Notes: a model not told the origin generated them from the letters alone. Counted from the first letter of the stretch, positions 1-8,072 are shown. The stretch is 35,005 nucleotides of DNA from Paracoccaceae bacterium (GCA_014879735.1 JACSRN010000134.1:1-35005); one strand, 5' to 3'. Made by a program: numbers and translations.

Positions 1-1
1 C

Positions 2-79
2 GAGGTCCGAAACCAGAACGCAGAAATCTGCCAGCACGGCGAATGGAAGGTCATGTTCCATTCAATGCCTCAGGGCTGA
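2..79 (+). CDS. 3' end of an upstream gene, possibly MaoC/hotdog-like
   Basis: An open frame runs in from the left edge and stops with TGA at 77-79. It gives a 25-residue C-terminal tail beginning EVRNQNAEICQHGEW. The pattern of a short strand, an N-Q-[NDG] turn and a second strand carrying a G-E/W-V motif resembles the last strands of MaoC-type hotdog dehydratases, for example the end of the MaoC protein at 24857-25303. It is followed after 65 bp by a strong terminator, which supports a real gene end here. The family assignment is a guess from a very short piece; that a gene ends here is more secure. Confidence 0.4.
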   Translation, partial: EVRNQNAEICQHGEWKVMFHSMPQG

Positions 80-143
80 GTTTCGAGCCGGTTCCCCGGC
101 CACCTGATCAAACCGGCCGGAACGCCCCCCGATATCGGCCCGC

Positions 144-177
144 AATGCAGGGTCCGGTGTTCCGGACCCTGCATTTT
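144..177 (+). terminator. Rho-independent terminator
   Basis: Perfect 14-bp inverted repeat (144-157 with 162-175), a 4-nt loop (TGTT) and a short T run at 174-177. It lies between the end of the partial upstream gene and the promoter region of the amino-acid ABC operon, so it probably ends the upstream transcript. Confidence 0.75.
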
Positions 178-244
178 CCTGCGCAACAAGCCGGAAGGTC
201 ACGAAGAGTGACCATATCGACACTTTACATCTTGTATGGTCTAT

Positions 245-266
245 AATTATACGAGTTAGTATAATT
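245..266. promoter_or_regulatory. Operator-like palindrome upstream of the ABC operon
   Basis: AATTATAC (245-252) and GTATAATT (259-266) are perfect 8-bp inverted arms separated by 6 nt. The site sits in an AT-rich island about 70 bp before the first importer gene. It overlaps two TATAAT hexamers (242-247 and 260-265); TCGACA at 217-222 could be a weak -35 for the first, with a 19-nt spacer. The overlap of palindrome and -10 suggests repression. No regulator gene is adjacent, so the binding protein is unknown. Confidence 0.45.
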
Positions 267-332
267 CATGGAATCGGCGTTCTGTCTTACCAGAGGGCGC
301 AGGCCGGTCCGCAACAAGGGGCAAGACCGAGA

Positions 333-1100
333 ATGGTTCGACAGGCCGGCGCCGAAACGATCGTCAAAGTCAGCGGCCTGGGAAAGTTCTTCGGCGCCCA
401 CAAGGTGCTGGACGGGGTCGACTTCGGCATGGGCGTGGGCGAGGTGCTGGCGATCATCGGCCCCAGCGGCTCGGGCAAGAGCACGCTTCTGCGCTGCCTG
501 AACCAACTGGAGCCGCACAGCGAGGGTGTCATCGACATTTGCGGCAGCCGCATCGCCGCCGATGCCCCGCTGTCGCGCCGCGACCTGAACGAATTGCGCC
601 GGCGGGCCGGGATGGTGTTCCAGTCGTTCAACCTGTTCCCGCACATGTCGGTGTTGCGCAACGTCAGCCTGCCGCAGGAACGGGTGCTGGGCCGCAAGCG
701 TGCGGAAGCCGACGAGCGGTCGCGCGCGCTGCTGGATCGTGTGGGTCTGGGCGCCAAGGCCGACCAGTATCCCGCCCGCTGCTCGGGCGGCCAGCAGCAG
801 CGCATCGCCATTGCCCGCGCGCTGGCGCTGGATCCGAAGATCATGCTTTTCGACGAGCCGACTTCGGCGCTGGACCCCGAGATCGGGCTGGAGGTGCTGG
901 CGGTCATGCAGGAGCTGGCGGAGGGCGGAATGACGATGATCGTCGTCACGCATGAGATGCACTTTGCCGAAACGGTCTCGGATCGGGTGCTGCTGATGGC
1001 GGAGGGCAAAATCCTCGAAGAGGGGCCCAGCGTCGAGGTGATGCGCAACCCGAAAACCCCGCGCGCGCAAAGGTTCCTCCAGGCGGTGATGAACCGATGA
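333..1100 (+). CDS. Polar amino-acid ABC transporter, ATP-binding protein
   Basis: This is the 255-residue ATPase subunit of a HisP/GlnQ/OccP-type importer, which energises uptake of a polar amino acid or derivative at the inner membrane. Walker A GPSGSGKS is at about residues 43-50. The Q-loop lies in MVFQSFNLFPH, the signature in SGGQQQR, Walker B in IMLFDEP followed by the D-loop SALDPE, and the switch His in VVTHEM. The length is typical for the family. The chosen ATG is preceded by AAGGGG. It overlaps the next gene by 4 nt (ATGA) and is the first gene of a four-gene importer operon. The family is certain; the substrate is not visible. The flavin oxidases on the opposite strand suggest an opine-like or imino-acid substrate. 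Confidence 0.93.
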   Translation: MVRQAGAETIVKVSGLGKFFGAHKVLDGVDFGMGVGEVLAIIGPSGSGKSTLLRCLNQLEPHSEGVIDICGSRIAADAPLSRRDLNELRRRAGMVFQSFNLFPHMSVLRNVSLPQERVLGRKRAEADERSRALLDRVGLGAKADQYPARCSGGQQQRIAIARALALDPKIMLFDEPTSALDPEIGLEVLAVMQELAEGGMTMIVVTHEMHFAETVSDRVLLMAEGKILEEGPSVEVMRNPKTPRAQRFLQAVMNR

Positions 1101-1744
1101 CCTGGCAGGGGCTGGAACTGGTCGCCTGGGGCATTCCCTGGACGCTGGCCGTGACGGCGGGGGCCTTCCTGCTGGGTGCGGCGCTGGGCGTGCCGCTCTG
1201 CGCGATGCACGTATCCCGCTCGAGGGTACTGCATGGGCTGGCGGTGGCACTGATCGTGGCACTGCGCTCGATCCCGCCGATTGTCTGGCTTTTCCTGCTC
1301 TATTTCGGGGTCGGCTCGGGCTATCTGAAGGTCGGTGCGGTGCAGGCGGCCGTTGTAGCCCTTGGCCTGATCACCGCGGCGAACATGGCAGAGATCTACC
1401 GCGGCGCGCTGCGCAGCATCCATCCCGGTCAGTGGGATGCCGCCCAGGCGCTTGGCCTGCCGGTCCGATCCGAACTGGTCGATGTGATCGTGCCGCAGGT
1501 CTTTCGCGTCACCCTGCCTTCGGCGGCGACCTATATCATCGGCCTGCTGAAGGATTCCGCCATCGCCTCGACGATCGGCGTGGCCGAGATCACCTATCTG
1601 GCGAATTTCCTGTCCCGCAAGCAGTTCAACGAGTCGCTGACGATCTTCGCCTTCGCGGGGATGCTCTACATCCTGATCAGCCTGCCGCTTGCCGCCCTTG
1701 CGCGGCTGGCGGATGGGCGGCTGCGGGCAAGGGTGGCGCAATGA
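1097..1744 (+). CDS. Amino-acid ABC transporter permease (HisQ/HisM type) 1
   Basis: This 215-residue integral membrane protein is one half of the heterodimeric channel of the importer. Hydrophobic segments begin near residues 12-36 and 47-70, with more in the C-terminal half. The cytoplasmic EAA loop that contacts the ATPase is seen around residues 113-122 (WDAAQALG). The length fits HisQ/HisM-family permeases (about 215-240). The start ATG overlaps the ATPase stop (ATGA), and the stop overlaps the start of the second permease in the same way, indicating translational coupling. Which partner corresponds to HisQ and which to HisM cannot be told from sequence alone. Confidence 0.9.
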   Translation: MTWQGLELVAWGIPWTLAVTAGAFLLGAALGVPLCAMHVSRSRVLHGLAVALIVALRSIPPIVWLFLLYFGVGSGYLKVGAVQAAVVALGLITAANMAEIYRGALRSIHPGQWDAAQALGLPVRSELVDVIVPQVFRVTLPSAATYIIGLLKDSAIASTIGVAEITYLANFLSRKQFNESLTIFAFAGMLYILISLPLAALARLADGRLRARVAQ

Positions 1745-2400
1745 GCGACCTGCTTTCCTTCTGGGCCACCCAGTTGCCCGCATTATTGCGCGGAATGCGC
1801 ATCAGCCTGCAAGTGACGGGCATGGCGCTGGCCATTGGGATTCCACTGGGGCTGATTGCGGCTCTTGCGGTGCAGTCGCCCTCGCGCCTGATCCGCCTGC
1901 CCGCGCTGGCGGTGGTGGAGGTCGGGCGTGGGGCACCGGCGCTGATCCTGTTGCAGTTCGCCTATTTCGGCCTGCCCTCGGCGGGGATCCAGCTCAGCGC
2001 AATGATGGCCGCGATTGCGGCGCTGTCCTGGACGACCTGCGCCTATACCAGCGAGATCATCCGCGCTGGGCTTCAGGCCGTGGCCCGCGGTCAGCAGGAG
2101 GCCGCCACCGCGCTTGGCTTCTCGCGGCTGGACGAGCTTCGCTTCGTCATCGTGCCGCAGGGGATGCGGGTTGCCGCACCGGCACTTCTGGGCTTTGCCA
2201 TCCTGATGCTGCAGGCGACCTCGCTCTGCTTTACCATCGCCTTGCCCGAACTGCTGTCCCAGGCCTACCAGATCGGCACGATCACCTTCCGCTACATGGA
2301 CACCCTGATGCTGGCCGCGCTGCTTTACGCAGCGATCTGCATTCCCGCGACCGTGCTCGTCGCGGCGATAGAACGGCGGCTTGACCGCCATACCGCCTGA
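1741..2400 (+). CDS. Amino-acid ABC transporter permease (HisQ/HisM type) 2
   Basis: This 219-residue permease is the second half of the channel. The start was chosen at the ATG in the ATGA overlap with the preceding permease; the reading frame is open further upstream, but that part lies inside the previous gene. An EAA-loop motif is visible near residues 120-126 (EAATALG), followed by the conserved IVPQ. Hydrophobic stretches fit about five membrane spans. Two permeases, one ATPase and one binding protein make a complete importer of the polar amino-acid (PAAT) family. Confidence 0.9.
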   Translation: MSDLLSFWATQLPALLRGMRISLQVTGMALAIGIPLGLIAALAVQSPSRLIRLPALAVVEVGRGAPALILLQFAYFGLPSAGIQLSAMMAAIAALSWTTCAYTSEIIRAGLQAVARGQQEAATALGFSRLDELRFVIVPQGMRVAAPALLGFAILMLQATSLCFTIALPELLSQAYQIGTITFRYMDTLMLAALLYAAICIPATVLVAAIERRLDRHTA

Positions 2401-2435
2401 ACAACAACAAACCGGACAGAGAGGATCACGATCCC

Positions 2436-3251
2436 ATGAAGAAGCTACTGATTTCGGCCGCCTTCGTCGCCTTGGGCCTGACACCTGCCATGGCGCAGGA
2501 CTGCGCGACCCCGGTGCCGACCGTCGAGCCGGGCAAGCTGACGGTTGCCATCTACGACTATCCGCCCTTCAACATCGTCGGCGCCGATGGCAGCGTCAGC
2601 GGCATCGACCCTTCGATTGCCGAGGCCGTGGCCAAGGACAACTGCCTTGAGTTTGTCGCCGCGGTGATGGATCCGGCCGCGACCGTGCAGGCGGTGATTG
2701 CGGGCAAGGCCGACATTGCCATCGGTAGCTGGAACCGGACCGTCAAGCGCAGCGAGGTTCTGGGCATCGGTGCGCCGACCTATCTGGACCCGATGGGCAT
2801 CCTGTCCAAGGACGGGACCGACACCATCGAGGGCATGATCGGCAAAAAGGTCGGCACGGTGACGGGCTACCTCTGGGTCGAGCAGATGCAAGCACTTCTG
2901 GGCGACAACCTGTCGCTTTACCCCACTGCGGTGGCTTTGGCGCAGGATCTGGCGGCTGGGCGCATCGATGTGGCGGCGGATGGCTACAATTATGCAGCTT
3001 ATGCGCAGAAGAACGCCGGTGCGTATGAAGGCATCCAGATCAAGCTGGCCCAGCCGGACGAGCGCATTTCGGCCTCGGTCAAGGCACCACAGGCCGGCTT
3101 CCTCTACACCAAGGGCAACGATACGCTTGGCGCCGCGATCGATGCCACGGTGGAACGGCTGAAGGCAGAGGGCATCATCGGCAAGGCGATTGTTGATGCG
3201 GGATATGATCCGCGCGTGGCCGAAACCGGCGAAGCCTGGCTGGTTGAATGA
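2436..3251 (+). CDS. Amino-acid ABC transporter periplasmic binding protein
   Basis: This 271-residue SBP_bac_3-type solute-binding protein captures the substrate in the periplasm. A clear Sec signal peptide covers residues 1-20 (MKKLLISAAFV..., cleavage expected after AMA before QD). The family landmark 'DYPPFN' followed by 'GIDPSIAEAVAK' is present, as is the IAIGSWNRT region that normally contributes substrate contacts. It lies 35 bp after the second permease with an AGAGAGGAT ribosome site, as the last gene of the operon. The substrate cannot be read from the motifs. A hairpin follows the stop codon. Confidence 0.92.
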   Translation: MKKLLISAAFVALGLTPAMAQDCATPVPTVEPGKLTVAIYDYPPFNIVGADGSVSGIDPSIAEAVAKDNCLEFVAAVMDPAATVQAVIAGKADIAIGSWNRTVKRSEVLGIGAPTYLDPMGILSKDGTDTIEGMIGKKVGTVTGYLWVEQMQALLGDNLSLYPTAVALAQDLAAGRIDVAADGYNYAAYAQKNAGAYEGIQIKLAQPDERISASVKAPQAGFLYTKGNDTLGAAIDATVERLKAEGIIGKAIVDAGYDPRVAETGEAWLVE

Positions 3252-3644
3252 GTTTGGGGTCCACCGCGGCGCATCTGGCGTCGCGGTGAGCCACCCATCG
3301 AGGGGATGGAGCCGCAGGTTTTGCGGCGGGATGCTGGAGAACGGCTCGACCAAAGTGACCAGATGATCGGGCGCCGCCATCATCAGATCGGCGGTGAACG
3401 TGCCGACGCAGCTTGCGGGAGGATCGGGGCCGATCTGTCGAGTGCGGGCGCGGATACATCCCTCATGCCGGTTTCATGCCGAAAACCCGGCCCCGCCACA
3501 TTGTCGAATGCAGGTCGGGCCGGACCCTGTGGCCGGCCACCGCAACCCCGGAACATGCCCTCGGCATGGCGATGTGCCAGGGGCCGGGCGATCAAGGCGG
3601 GCTGGCAGCCCTGACCCGATGCAGGGGCGCCTCTGTCCGCGGCA
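3252..3644. other. Intergenic region between convergent operons, with a hairpin
   Basis: About 390 bp lie between the binding-protein stop and the stop of the convergent FAD oxidase. An 11-bp inverted repeat (3262-3272 with 3278-3288, one G-T mismatch, 5-nt loop) lies 10 bp after the importer stop and could end that transcript, though no T run follows. I found no open frame here with a recognisable motif or a convincing ribosome site. Confidence 0.5.
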
Positions 3645-4808
3645 TCAGGTGTTGTAGCTGCCGGGCTGCCAGTTCCAAATTCGCCGCCAGTCCTGGGGCA
3701 GGTCCGCAAAGCGGGCGAGGCTGAGCGAGGCAACCGGCATATCGGTGCGGCCCTGCAGCGCCAGATCCGCCAGCGCAAGGCCAAGCGACGGTGACATGCC
3801 GAAGCCGTGGCCGGCGGAAGACGCGGCGATCAGGCCCTTTGGCGCGTCGAAGGCATGGACGATGGTGATCTGGTCCGGCGTCACGTCGATGATTCCCGCC
3901 CAAGACCGCAACATCTGTGCATGGCGCAGGGTGGGGAAGACCTCGAACAGGCGGCGGGCGATGTTGCGCACAAGGGGCGTCGTGGGCTTTGGCATCTCGG
4001 TCGCCACCCCCGCCGCGGTCCATTCGTGCGGGCCGCCGTTGACGTGGATATTGCCGCGCCGCGTCTGCCGGATGGCAAGGCCATGGGCAATGAACGCCTG
4101 GTCAAACAGCGGCGGCAGGGGGGCGGTGACGAAGGCCTCCAGCCGGACGGGCGCAACGGGAAAGTCGATCCCCAGGGGCGCCAGCAGCGCCGCATTGTGG
4201 GCGGCGGCGCAAAGTACCACGCTGCCTGCGTGGATCTCACCCCAAGGGGTGCGGACGCCGCTGATCCGGCCGCCCCGGGTCAACAGGTCCAGAACCGGCG
4301 TGTATTCCCGGATTTCGCCGCCCAGATCCTGAAACGCCCAGGCAAAGGCCTGCGATGTGCGCTGCGGGTTTGCATGCCCCGCGCGCGGGGTGTGGATACC
4401 GCCCAGCGTGTGGGGCGTCAGCGCGGGGATCAGCTCGCGGCAGGTCTTGGCGTCGATGAACTCGAAGGGGATGCCGGTCCGCTGGAAGCTCTGGAAGGTG
4501 ATCTGCAACGCATCGAAGGCTTGCGGTGTAATCGCCGCCCAGAGGCGGCCCTTCTGCGTCCATTCGGTCGGATAGCCCAACTCTTCGTCCAGCCCGTCCC
4601 ACAGCCGTTCCGCGGCCTGGGCAAGCGGGGATTCCTCCGGCGTCTCGCCACGCAGGCTGAGATATCCGGTGGCGCGGGACGAGGCCTCATAGGCCGTCGG
4701 CCCCTTGTCCAGCACCAGAACGCGCGCGCCGGCCCTGGCCGCACGCCAGGCGGTGGACAGCCCGACGATGCCCGCACCGACAATGATGACATCGAAGTTT
4801 TCCATCAT
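3645..4808 (-). CDS. FAD-dependent amine/amino-acid oxidase (DAO family; HcnC / opine-oxidase-B-like)
   Basis: This 387-residue DAO-family flavoprotein is predicted to oxidise a C-N bond of an amino acid or secondary amine. The N-terminal FAD-binding Rossmann motif GAGIVG is at residues 11-16, with the acidic end of the second strand in VLVLDKG. Late in the protein, SSAGHGFGMSPSLG is the usual FAD-contacting C-terminal motif. Two start ATGs are possible, at 4808 (giving a 4-nt ATGA overlap with the upstream gene) and at 4805. The former is chosen because coupled overlaps are the rule here. It follows an HcnB/opine-oxidase-A-like gene, the usual partner in heteromeric hydrogen-cyanide synthase, opine oxidase and hydroxyproline dehydrogenase complexes. 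The substrate is unproven. Confidence 0.85.
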   Translation of the reverse strand: MMENFDVIIVGAGIVGLSTAWRAARAGARVLVLDKGPTAYEASSRATGYLSLRGETPEESPLAQAAERLWDGLDEELGYPTEWTQKGRLWAAITPQAFDALQITFQSFQRTGIPFEFIDAKTCRELIPALTPHTLGGIHTPRAGHANPQRTSQAFAWAFQDLGGEIREYTPVLDLLTRGGRISGVRTPWGEIHAGSVVLCAAAHNAALLAPLGIDFPVAPVRLEAFVTAPLPPLFDQAFIAHGLAIRQTRRGNIHVNGGPHEWTAAGVATEMPKPTTPLVRNIARRLFEVFPTLRHAQMLRSWAGIIDVTPDQITIVHAFDAPKGLIAASSAGHGFGMSPSLGLALADLALQGRTDMPVASLSLARFADLPQDWRRIWNWQPGSYNT

Positions 4809-6268
4809 GGCACCCCGTCGGGTCGGGATTGCATTGCTTCGGGTTCGTGCAGCCAGTAGGACCATTTCTCGCGCGTGTCATGGGTGTCATCCTCGGCGGC
4901 GATCGCCGCCAGATCGACCGGCCGTACCGGGAAGCGATAGCTGCCGGGCCTTATCTCCTCCATTCCGATACCAAAGCGCAGCGACAGCAGCAGCGCCGCC
5001 TCGTCGCGGCATCGCTTGCCCTGGCAATGGCCCATCCCGACGCGGGTCATCCGCTTCAGCAGGTCCTGCTGGATGCGGGGGGCAGTGCCACCGGTGCCGG
5101 TAACAGGCGAATGCGGGTGGCGCAGCCCGCCGTTCAGATAGGGCGGCGGCGCGAGGCCCAGAAAATCGGCGCGGCTGATGTCCTCGCATTTGCACAGGGT
5201 GACGGCATCGCCGCCCGCATCGCGCATCGTCTGGATCCAGAACCGGAGGTAGGCGCCCTGTCCGGTCGCCGTCTCGGGGGGCGGGATCAGGCGGCCGGTC
5301 GGCCCGGCTTCGGCAATGGCCGCCAGGGCGGGGGCAAGCGCTGCCTCACCCGCCGCGAAATCCGACAGCCAGAACACGTCGGGCAGGCTGGTGCGCCCGG
5401 TCAGGTCGGTCTCGGGCAGCCAAGACCCGGCGCCAGCATCGAACCGCAGGCGACAGCCCATGGCCGCGGGAAGCTCGATGTTGGGCAGCACGCCGATGGC
5501 GATGCAGATCGTGTCGCAGTCCAGCACAAGATCCCCGCCGCCCGTCACCGGCCGCAGGCTTGCCCGCTCCACCGCCGTCCGCCCCTCGGCCGAGACAAGG
5601 GTGCTGGTGCGATGCACGGGAATGCCGAGTGCCGCGATTTCCGCGGCCGCCTCCGGCCCGGCCGTGAAGCCGGGGCCAGGCTCGACCATGCCGACGATCC
5701 CGATGCCCCGCGCGACCGCCCGGCGCACGAAATCGACCGCACGGGCCGAGGTGCCGAGGACCAGCGTCCGCTCACCCTCATAGCATTGATACAGGTCGAG
5801 AAAGGCCACCCCGGCCTTCACGCCGAACACGCCCGGCAGGTTCGATCCGGCGAAGGCGGGCACGAAATCCCGCATGCCCGTTGCCAGGGCCAGCACGTCA
5901 TGCTCGACCAGCGAATTGCCCGTCCCTTCGATCAGCCCGACCTTCGGTATGCCGATGTGCCGCGCGTTCGGCCCGTTCTGGAACGCCCCCCAAGCGACGG
6001 CACCGAGGCGCAGGTCGACGCCCGCCTCGAAACATTCGGCAAGCGCGGGGTTGGATTCAAGAACCACCTGCGCGATGGCGTTCTCGTTGGTCAGTGCCGC
6101 CGGAAGGGCCGTCCCGTAGAAATACGGCGCGTCGTAGGACATGCGGGCCAGGCTTTGCGGGTGTTCGTCGATCAGCGTGACGGCATGGCCCGCGCGCGCC
6201 GCCCGCGACGCGAACTTGCAGCCCAGCCTGCTGGCCCCGACGACGGTAATCCTGCGGGGGGGGATCAT
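4805..6268 (-). CDS. FAD/[2Fe-2S] oxidoreductase subunit (HcnB / opine-oxidase-A-like)
   Basis: This 487-residue protein has an N-terminal pyridine-nucleotide-disulfide-type FAD fold and a C-terminal BFD-like [2Fe-2S] domain. The cluster ligands are visible as CKC, then 53 residues, then CQGKRC. The spacing is longer than the roughly 32 residues of simple BFD domains, but the extra proline-rich segment also seems typical of this oxidase subfamily (recall, not searched). The first dinucleotide motif reads GASRLG, so the second glycine of GxGxxG is Ser. An NAD/FAD second motif and the 'LALATGMRDFVP' loop are present. Its stop overlaps the start of the DAO subunit, and 3 bp separate it from the upstream nitronate monooxygenase-like gene. 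Probable role: electron-transfer/FAD subunit of a two-subunit amine dehydrogenase. Confidence 0.82.
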   Translation of the reverse strand: MIPPRRITVVGASRLGCKFASRAARAGHAVTLIDEHPQSLARMSYDAPYFYGTALPAALTNENAIAQVVLESNPALAECFEAGVDLRLGAVAWGAFQNGPNARHIGIPKVGLIEGTGNSLVEHDVLALATGMRDFVPAFAGSNLPGVFGVKAGVAFLDLYQCYEGERTLVLGTSARAVDFVRRAVARGIGIVGMVEPGPGFTAGPEAAAEIAALGIPVHRTSTLVSAEGRTAVERASLRPVTGGGDLVLDCDTICIAIGVLPNIELPAAMGCRLRFDAGAGSWLPETDLTGRTSLPDVFWLSDFAAGEAALAPALAAIAEAGPTGRLIPPPETATGQGAYLRFWIQTMRDAGGDAVTLCKCEDISRADFLGLAPPPYLNGGLRHPHSPVTGTGGTAPRIQQDLLKRMTRVGMGHCQGKRCRDEAALLLSLRFGIGMEEIRPGSYRFPVRPVDLAAIAAEDDTHDTREKWSYWLHEPEAMQSRPDGVP

Positions 6269-6271
6269 GGC

Positions 6272-7384
6272 CTAATCCTCGGTGATCCGCGAGATGCGGT
6301 CCATCGTCTCGGCATATTCGACGATCATGTCGTAGATGACGCTCCTGACCGAGGTCGGCCCGTTCACCCGCCCGACGATCTGGCCCGCCGAATAGGTCAT
6401 CCAGTCCTTGCGGCGCGCGCGTTCGACCCGGCGGAAGGGTTCGCCCGACAGGATGGATTGCAACGGCACCTGTTTCAGCGGGGCAGGGGCATCGGGGCGC
6501 TCCCAGGCTTCGGTGTATTTGCTGCGCACCGCGCGACAGGGCTTGCCGGTATAGCCAAGTGTAATCACCGCATCTTCAGGCCCGGCGGCATAGATCACCT
6601 CACGCATGTCGGGCGTCAATTCGCTTTCCACCGTGCCCAGCCAGATCGAGCCGCACCAGACTCCCTCCGCCCCAAGCGCCAGCGCCGCCGCCATCTGCCG
6701 TCCGCATCCGATGCCGCCGGCCGCCAGCACCGGGACCGGGGCTATGGCATCGACCACCTCGGGCCAGAGCACCATCGAGGTGATCTTGCCGGTATGTCCG
6801 CCGGCCTCGCTGCCCTGGGCGACGATCACGTCCACCCCGGCGGCAACCTGCTTGCGGGCCTGATCGGCCGTGCCGACCAGCGCCCCGAATTTGATGCCCC
6901 GGTCATGCACCCGCCGGATGACATGCGGCGGCGCTATGCCGAGTGCGCTTACCACGAATTTCACCGGATGGCGCAGTGCCACGTCCAGCAGTGCCTCGCT
7001 GACGACCGGGCTGAAGCTGAGGTTGCGGGTATAATCGGCATACCAGCCCCTCACCTCGTCGTCGGGAAGCGGTGGAATGCCCTCGGCATCCAGCAGGCCG
7101 TTGATGAACCGGACATTCTCTTCCGGCAACAGCTCGCGCGGGCTTTGGGCGAAAGCGACCTCGGTCGATTTCGCCGCGAAGACCATGTCGACGCCATAGG
7201 GCAGGCCGTCGATATGGTCGTCGATCCACTTCAACTCCTGTTCCAGATGCTCGGGCGTCATCCAGGCGGCGCCAAGCACGCCCATGCCGCCGGCCTTCGA
7301 GGTGGCCACCACCACATCGCGGCAATGGCTGAAGGCGAAGATGGGCGCCTCGATCTTGAACATCGCAGTGGTTGCCGTCTTCAT
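6272..7384 (-). CDS. Nitronate monooxygenase-like FMN enzyme
   Basis: This 370-residue TIM-barrel flavoprotein belongs to the 2-nitropropane dioxygenase/nitronate monooxygenase family. Seen in sequence: the FMN-binding 'GGMGVLGAAWM' near the N terminus, 'AQGSEAGGHTG' with the catalytic-type His, and 'PVLAAGGIG' followed by 'ALALGAEGVWCGS' for phosphate binding. The start at 7384 was chosen for its GGGACAGG ribosome site; an upstream in-frame start adds only 11 residues without one. It is the first gene of a three-gene operon with the two amine-oxidase subunits. Family members oxidise alkyl nitronates, but many homologues act as dehydrogenases or reductases on CoA substrates, so the reaction here is open. 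Confidence 0.82.
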   Translation of the reverse strand: MKTATTAMFKIEAPIFAFSHCRDVVVATSKAGGMGVLGAAWMTPEHLEQELKWIDDHIDGLPYGVDMVFAAKSTEVAFAQSPRELLPEENVRFINGLLDAEGIPPLPDDEVRGWYADYTRNLSFSPVVSEALLDVALRHPVKFVVSALGIAPPHVIRRVHDRGIKFGALVGTADQARKQVAAGVDVIVAQGSEAGGHTGKITSMVLWPEVVDAIAPVPVLAAGGIGCGRQMAAALALGAEGVWCGSIWLGTVESELTPDMREVIYAAGPEDAVITLGYTGKPCRAVRSKYTEAWERPDAPAPLKQVPLQSILSGEPFRRVERARRKDWMTYSAGQIVGRVNGPTSVRSVIYDMIVEYAETMDRISRITED

Positions 7385-7431
7385 TGCCTGTCCCTGTGCT
7401 GGCCCGTAAAAAACCAAGTGGGATAAAAAGA

Positions 7432-7445
7432 ATACTTCATAGTAT
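7432..7445. promoter_or_regulatory. Small palindrome upstream of the flavoenzyme operon
   Basis: ATACT (7432-7436) and AGTAT (7441-7445) form 5-bp arms with a 4-nt spacer, in an AT-rich stretch about 50 bp upstream of the nitronate monooxygenase start. The position suits an operator or promoter. The arms share only the GTAT/ATAC core with the palindrome at 245-266, so a common regulator is speculative. Confidence 0.25.
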
Positions 7446-7477
7446 GTATCGAGGAGACCGAAGTCGAGTCAAGTTCC

Positions 7478-7834
7478 TTGTCGGCCTTGGCCGCGGCAGC
7501 AGGCCCCATCGAACTGCGCCACAACTTCGGTCAGCGCCATCTCATCATGCCGTACCATTGCGCGGAAGGTCCCGCCGAGGACGACGGCCGTCACGCGCCC
7601 AACGTCTGCGACTGCGCCCGGCCAGCCTTCGACCTGGTGTCGATTTCGACCATCTGCTTCCGCATCTTCTGCGAAGGCAACGGCTTTTGCGGCGGTATCG
7701 CCGTCGATGCCACCGGGGGTGCCGCCATGCTCTTCATCCCCGGGACGCGGCTTGCCGAACGGGTGACAGGCCATGATCTATTGGGCAACACCTTGCAGGG
7801 GTTTTACACCAATTTCTCGTGCGGTTTCCGGTAA
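7478..7834 (+). CDS. Unrecognised cysteine-containing hypothetical ORF
   Basis: This 118-residue frame starts with TTG (7478) and ends just before the tRNA-Ser promoter. I do not recognise it. Third codon positions are mostly G or C, as in real genes of this window, which favours this frame over the overlapping minus-strand frames. It has seven Cys residues, several paired (CDC, CFRIFC, FCGG). The open frame extends back to about 7427 without an ATG, and the GAGGAG at 7451-7456 has no start codon at the right distance. It may therefore be a 5'-truncated remnant rather than an intact gene. Confidence 0.3.
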   Translation: MSALAAAAGPIELRHNFGQRHLIMPYHCAEGPAEDDGRHAPNVCDCARPAFDLVSISTICFRIFCEGNGFCGGIAVDATGGAAMLFIPGTRLAERVTGHDLLGNTLQGFYTNFSCGFR

Positions 7835-7896
7835 AGTCCGGTATTTTCTTGGAAATTCGCGTTCGCGGCAAAGTTTTCGATGACGAAGAAAACCGC

Positions 7897-7925
7897 TTGT
7901 TTATCCAACACTTACTCCCTATACC
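7897..7925 (+). promoter_or_regulatory. Promoter of the tRNA-Ser gene
   Basis: TTGTTT (7897-7902) and TATACC (7920-7925) are separated by exactly 17 nt, a sigma-70-type arrangement. Transcription would begin about 7 nt later, at or just before the first base of the tRNA at 7933. Confidence 0.45.
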
Positions 7926-7932
7926 GGCCGGC

Positions 7933-8023
7933 GGAGATGTGGCCGAGTGGTCGAAGGCACACCCCTGCTAAGGGTGCAGGCCCCTAAAGGGTCTCGAGGG
8001 TTCGAATCCCTTCGTCTCCGCCA
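7933..8023 (+). tRNA. tRNA-Ser (GCU anticodon)
   Basis: A complete class II tRNA. The acceptor arms GGAGATG (7933-7939) and CGTCTCC (8013-8019) pair with one G-T. The D-arm contains GGCCGAGTGG. The anticodon stem is 7960-7964 with 7972-7976, and the loop CTGCTAA places anticodon GCT at 7967-7969. A long variable arm follows, as expected for serine tRNA. The T-arm is GAGGGTTCGAATCCCTT, the discriminator base G is at 8020 and an encoded CCA is at 8021-8023. It reads AGC/AGU serine codons. It is flanked by its own promoter and terminator and marks the left side of the accessory patch. Confidence 0.97.
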
Positions 8024-8049
8024 CTTGCCCCCGCGAAATCGTTCTCCCG

Positions 8050-8072
8050 ATCCGGCTGCGGCCGGATTTTTC
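8050..8072 (+). terminator. Rho-independent terminator of the tRNA-Ser gene
   Basis: Stem ATCCGGC (8050-8056) with GCCGGAT (8061-8067), loop TGCG and a T run, 26 bp after the tRNA 3' end. Confidence 0.8.

Noticed and set aside
225-1783. Long minus-strand frames opposite the first ABC genes
   Set aside because: Shadow frames of a high-GC coding region; the plus strand has clear ABC motifs.
4829-7426. 865-codon plus-strand frame
   Set aside because: Antisense to the flavoprotein operon; composition is arginine/histidine/glycine-rich with no motif.
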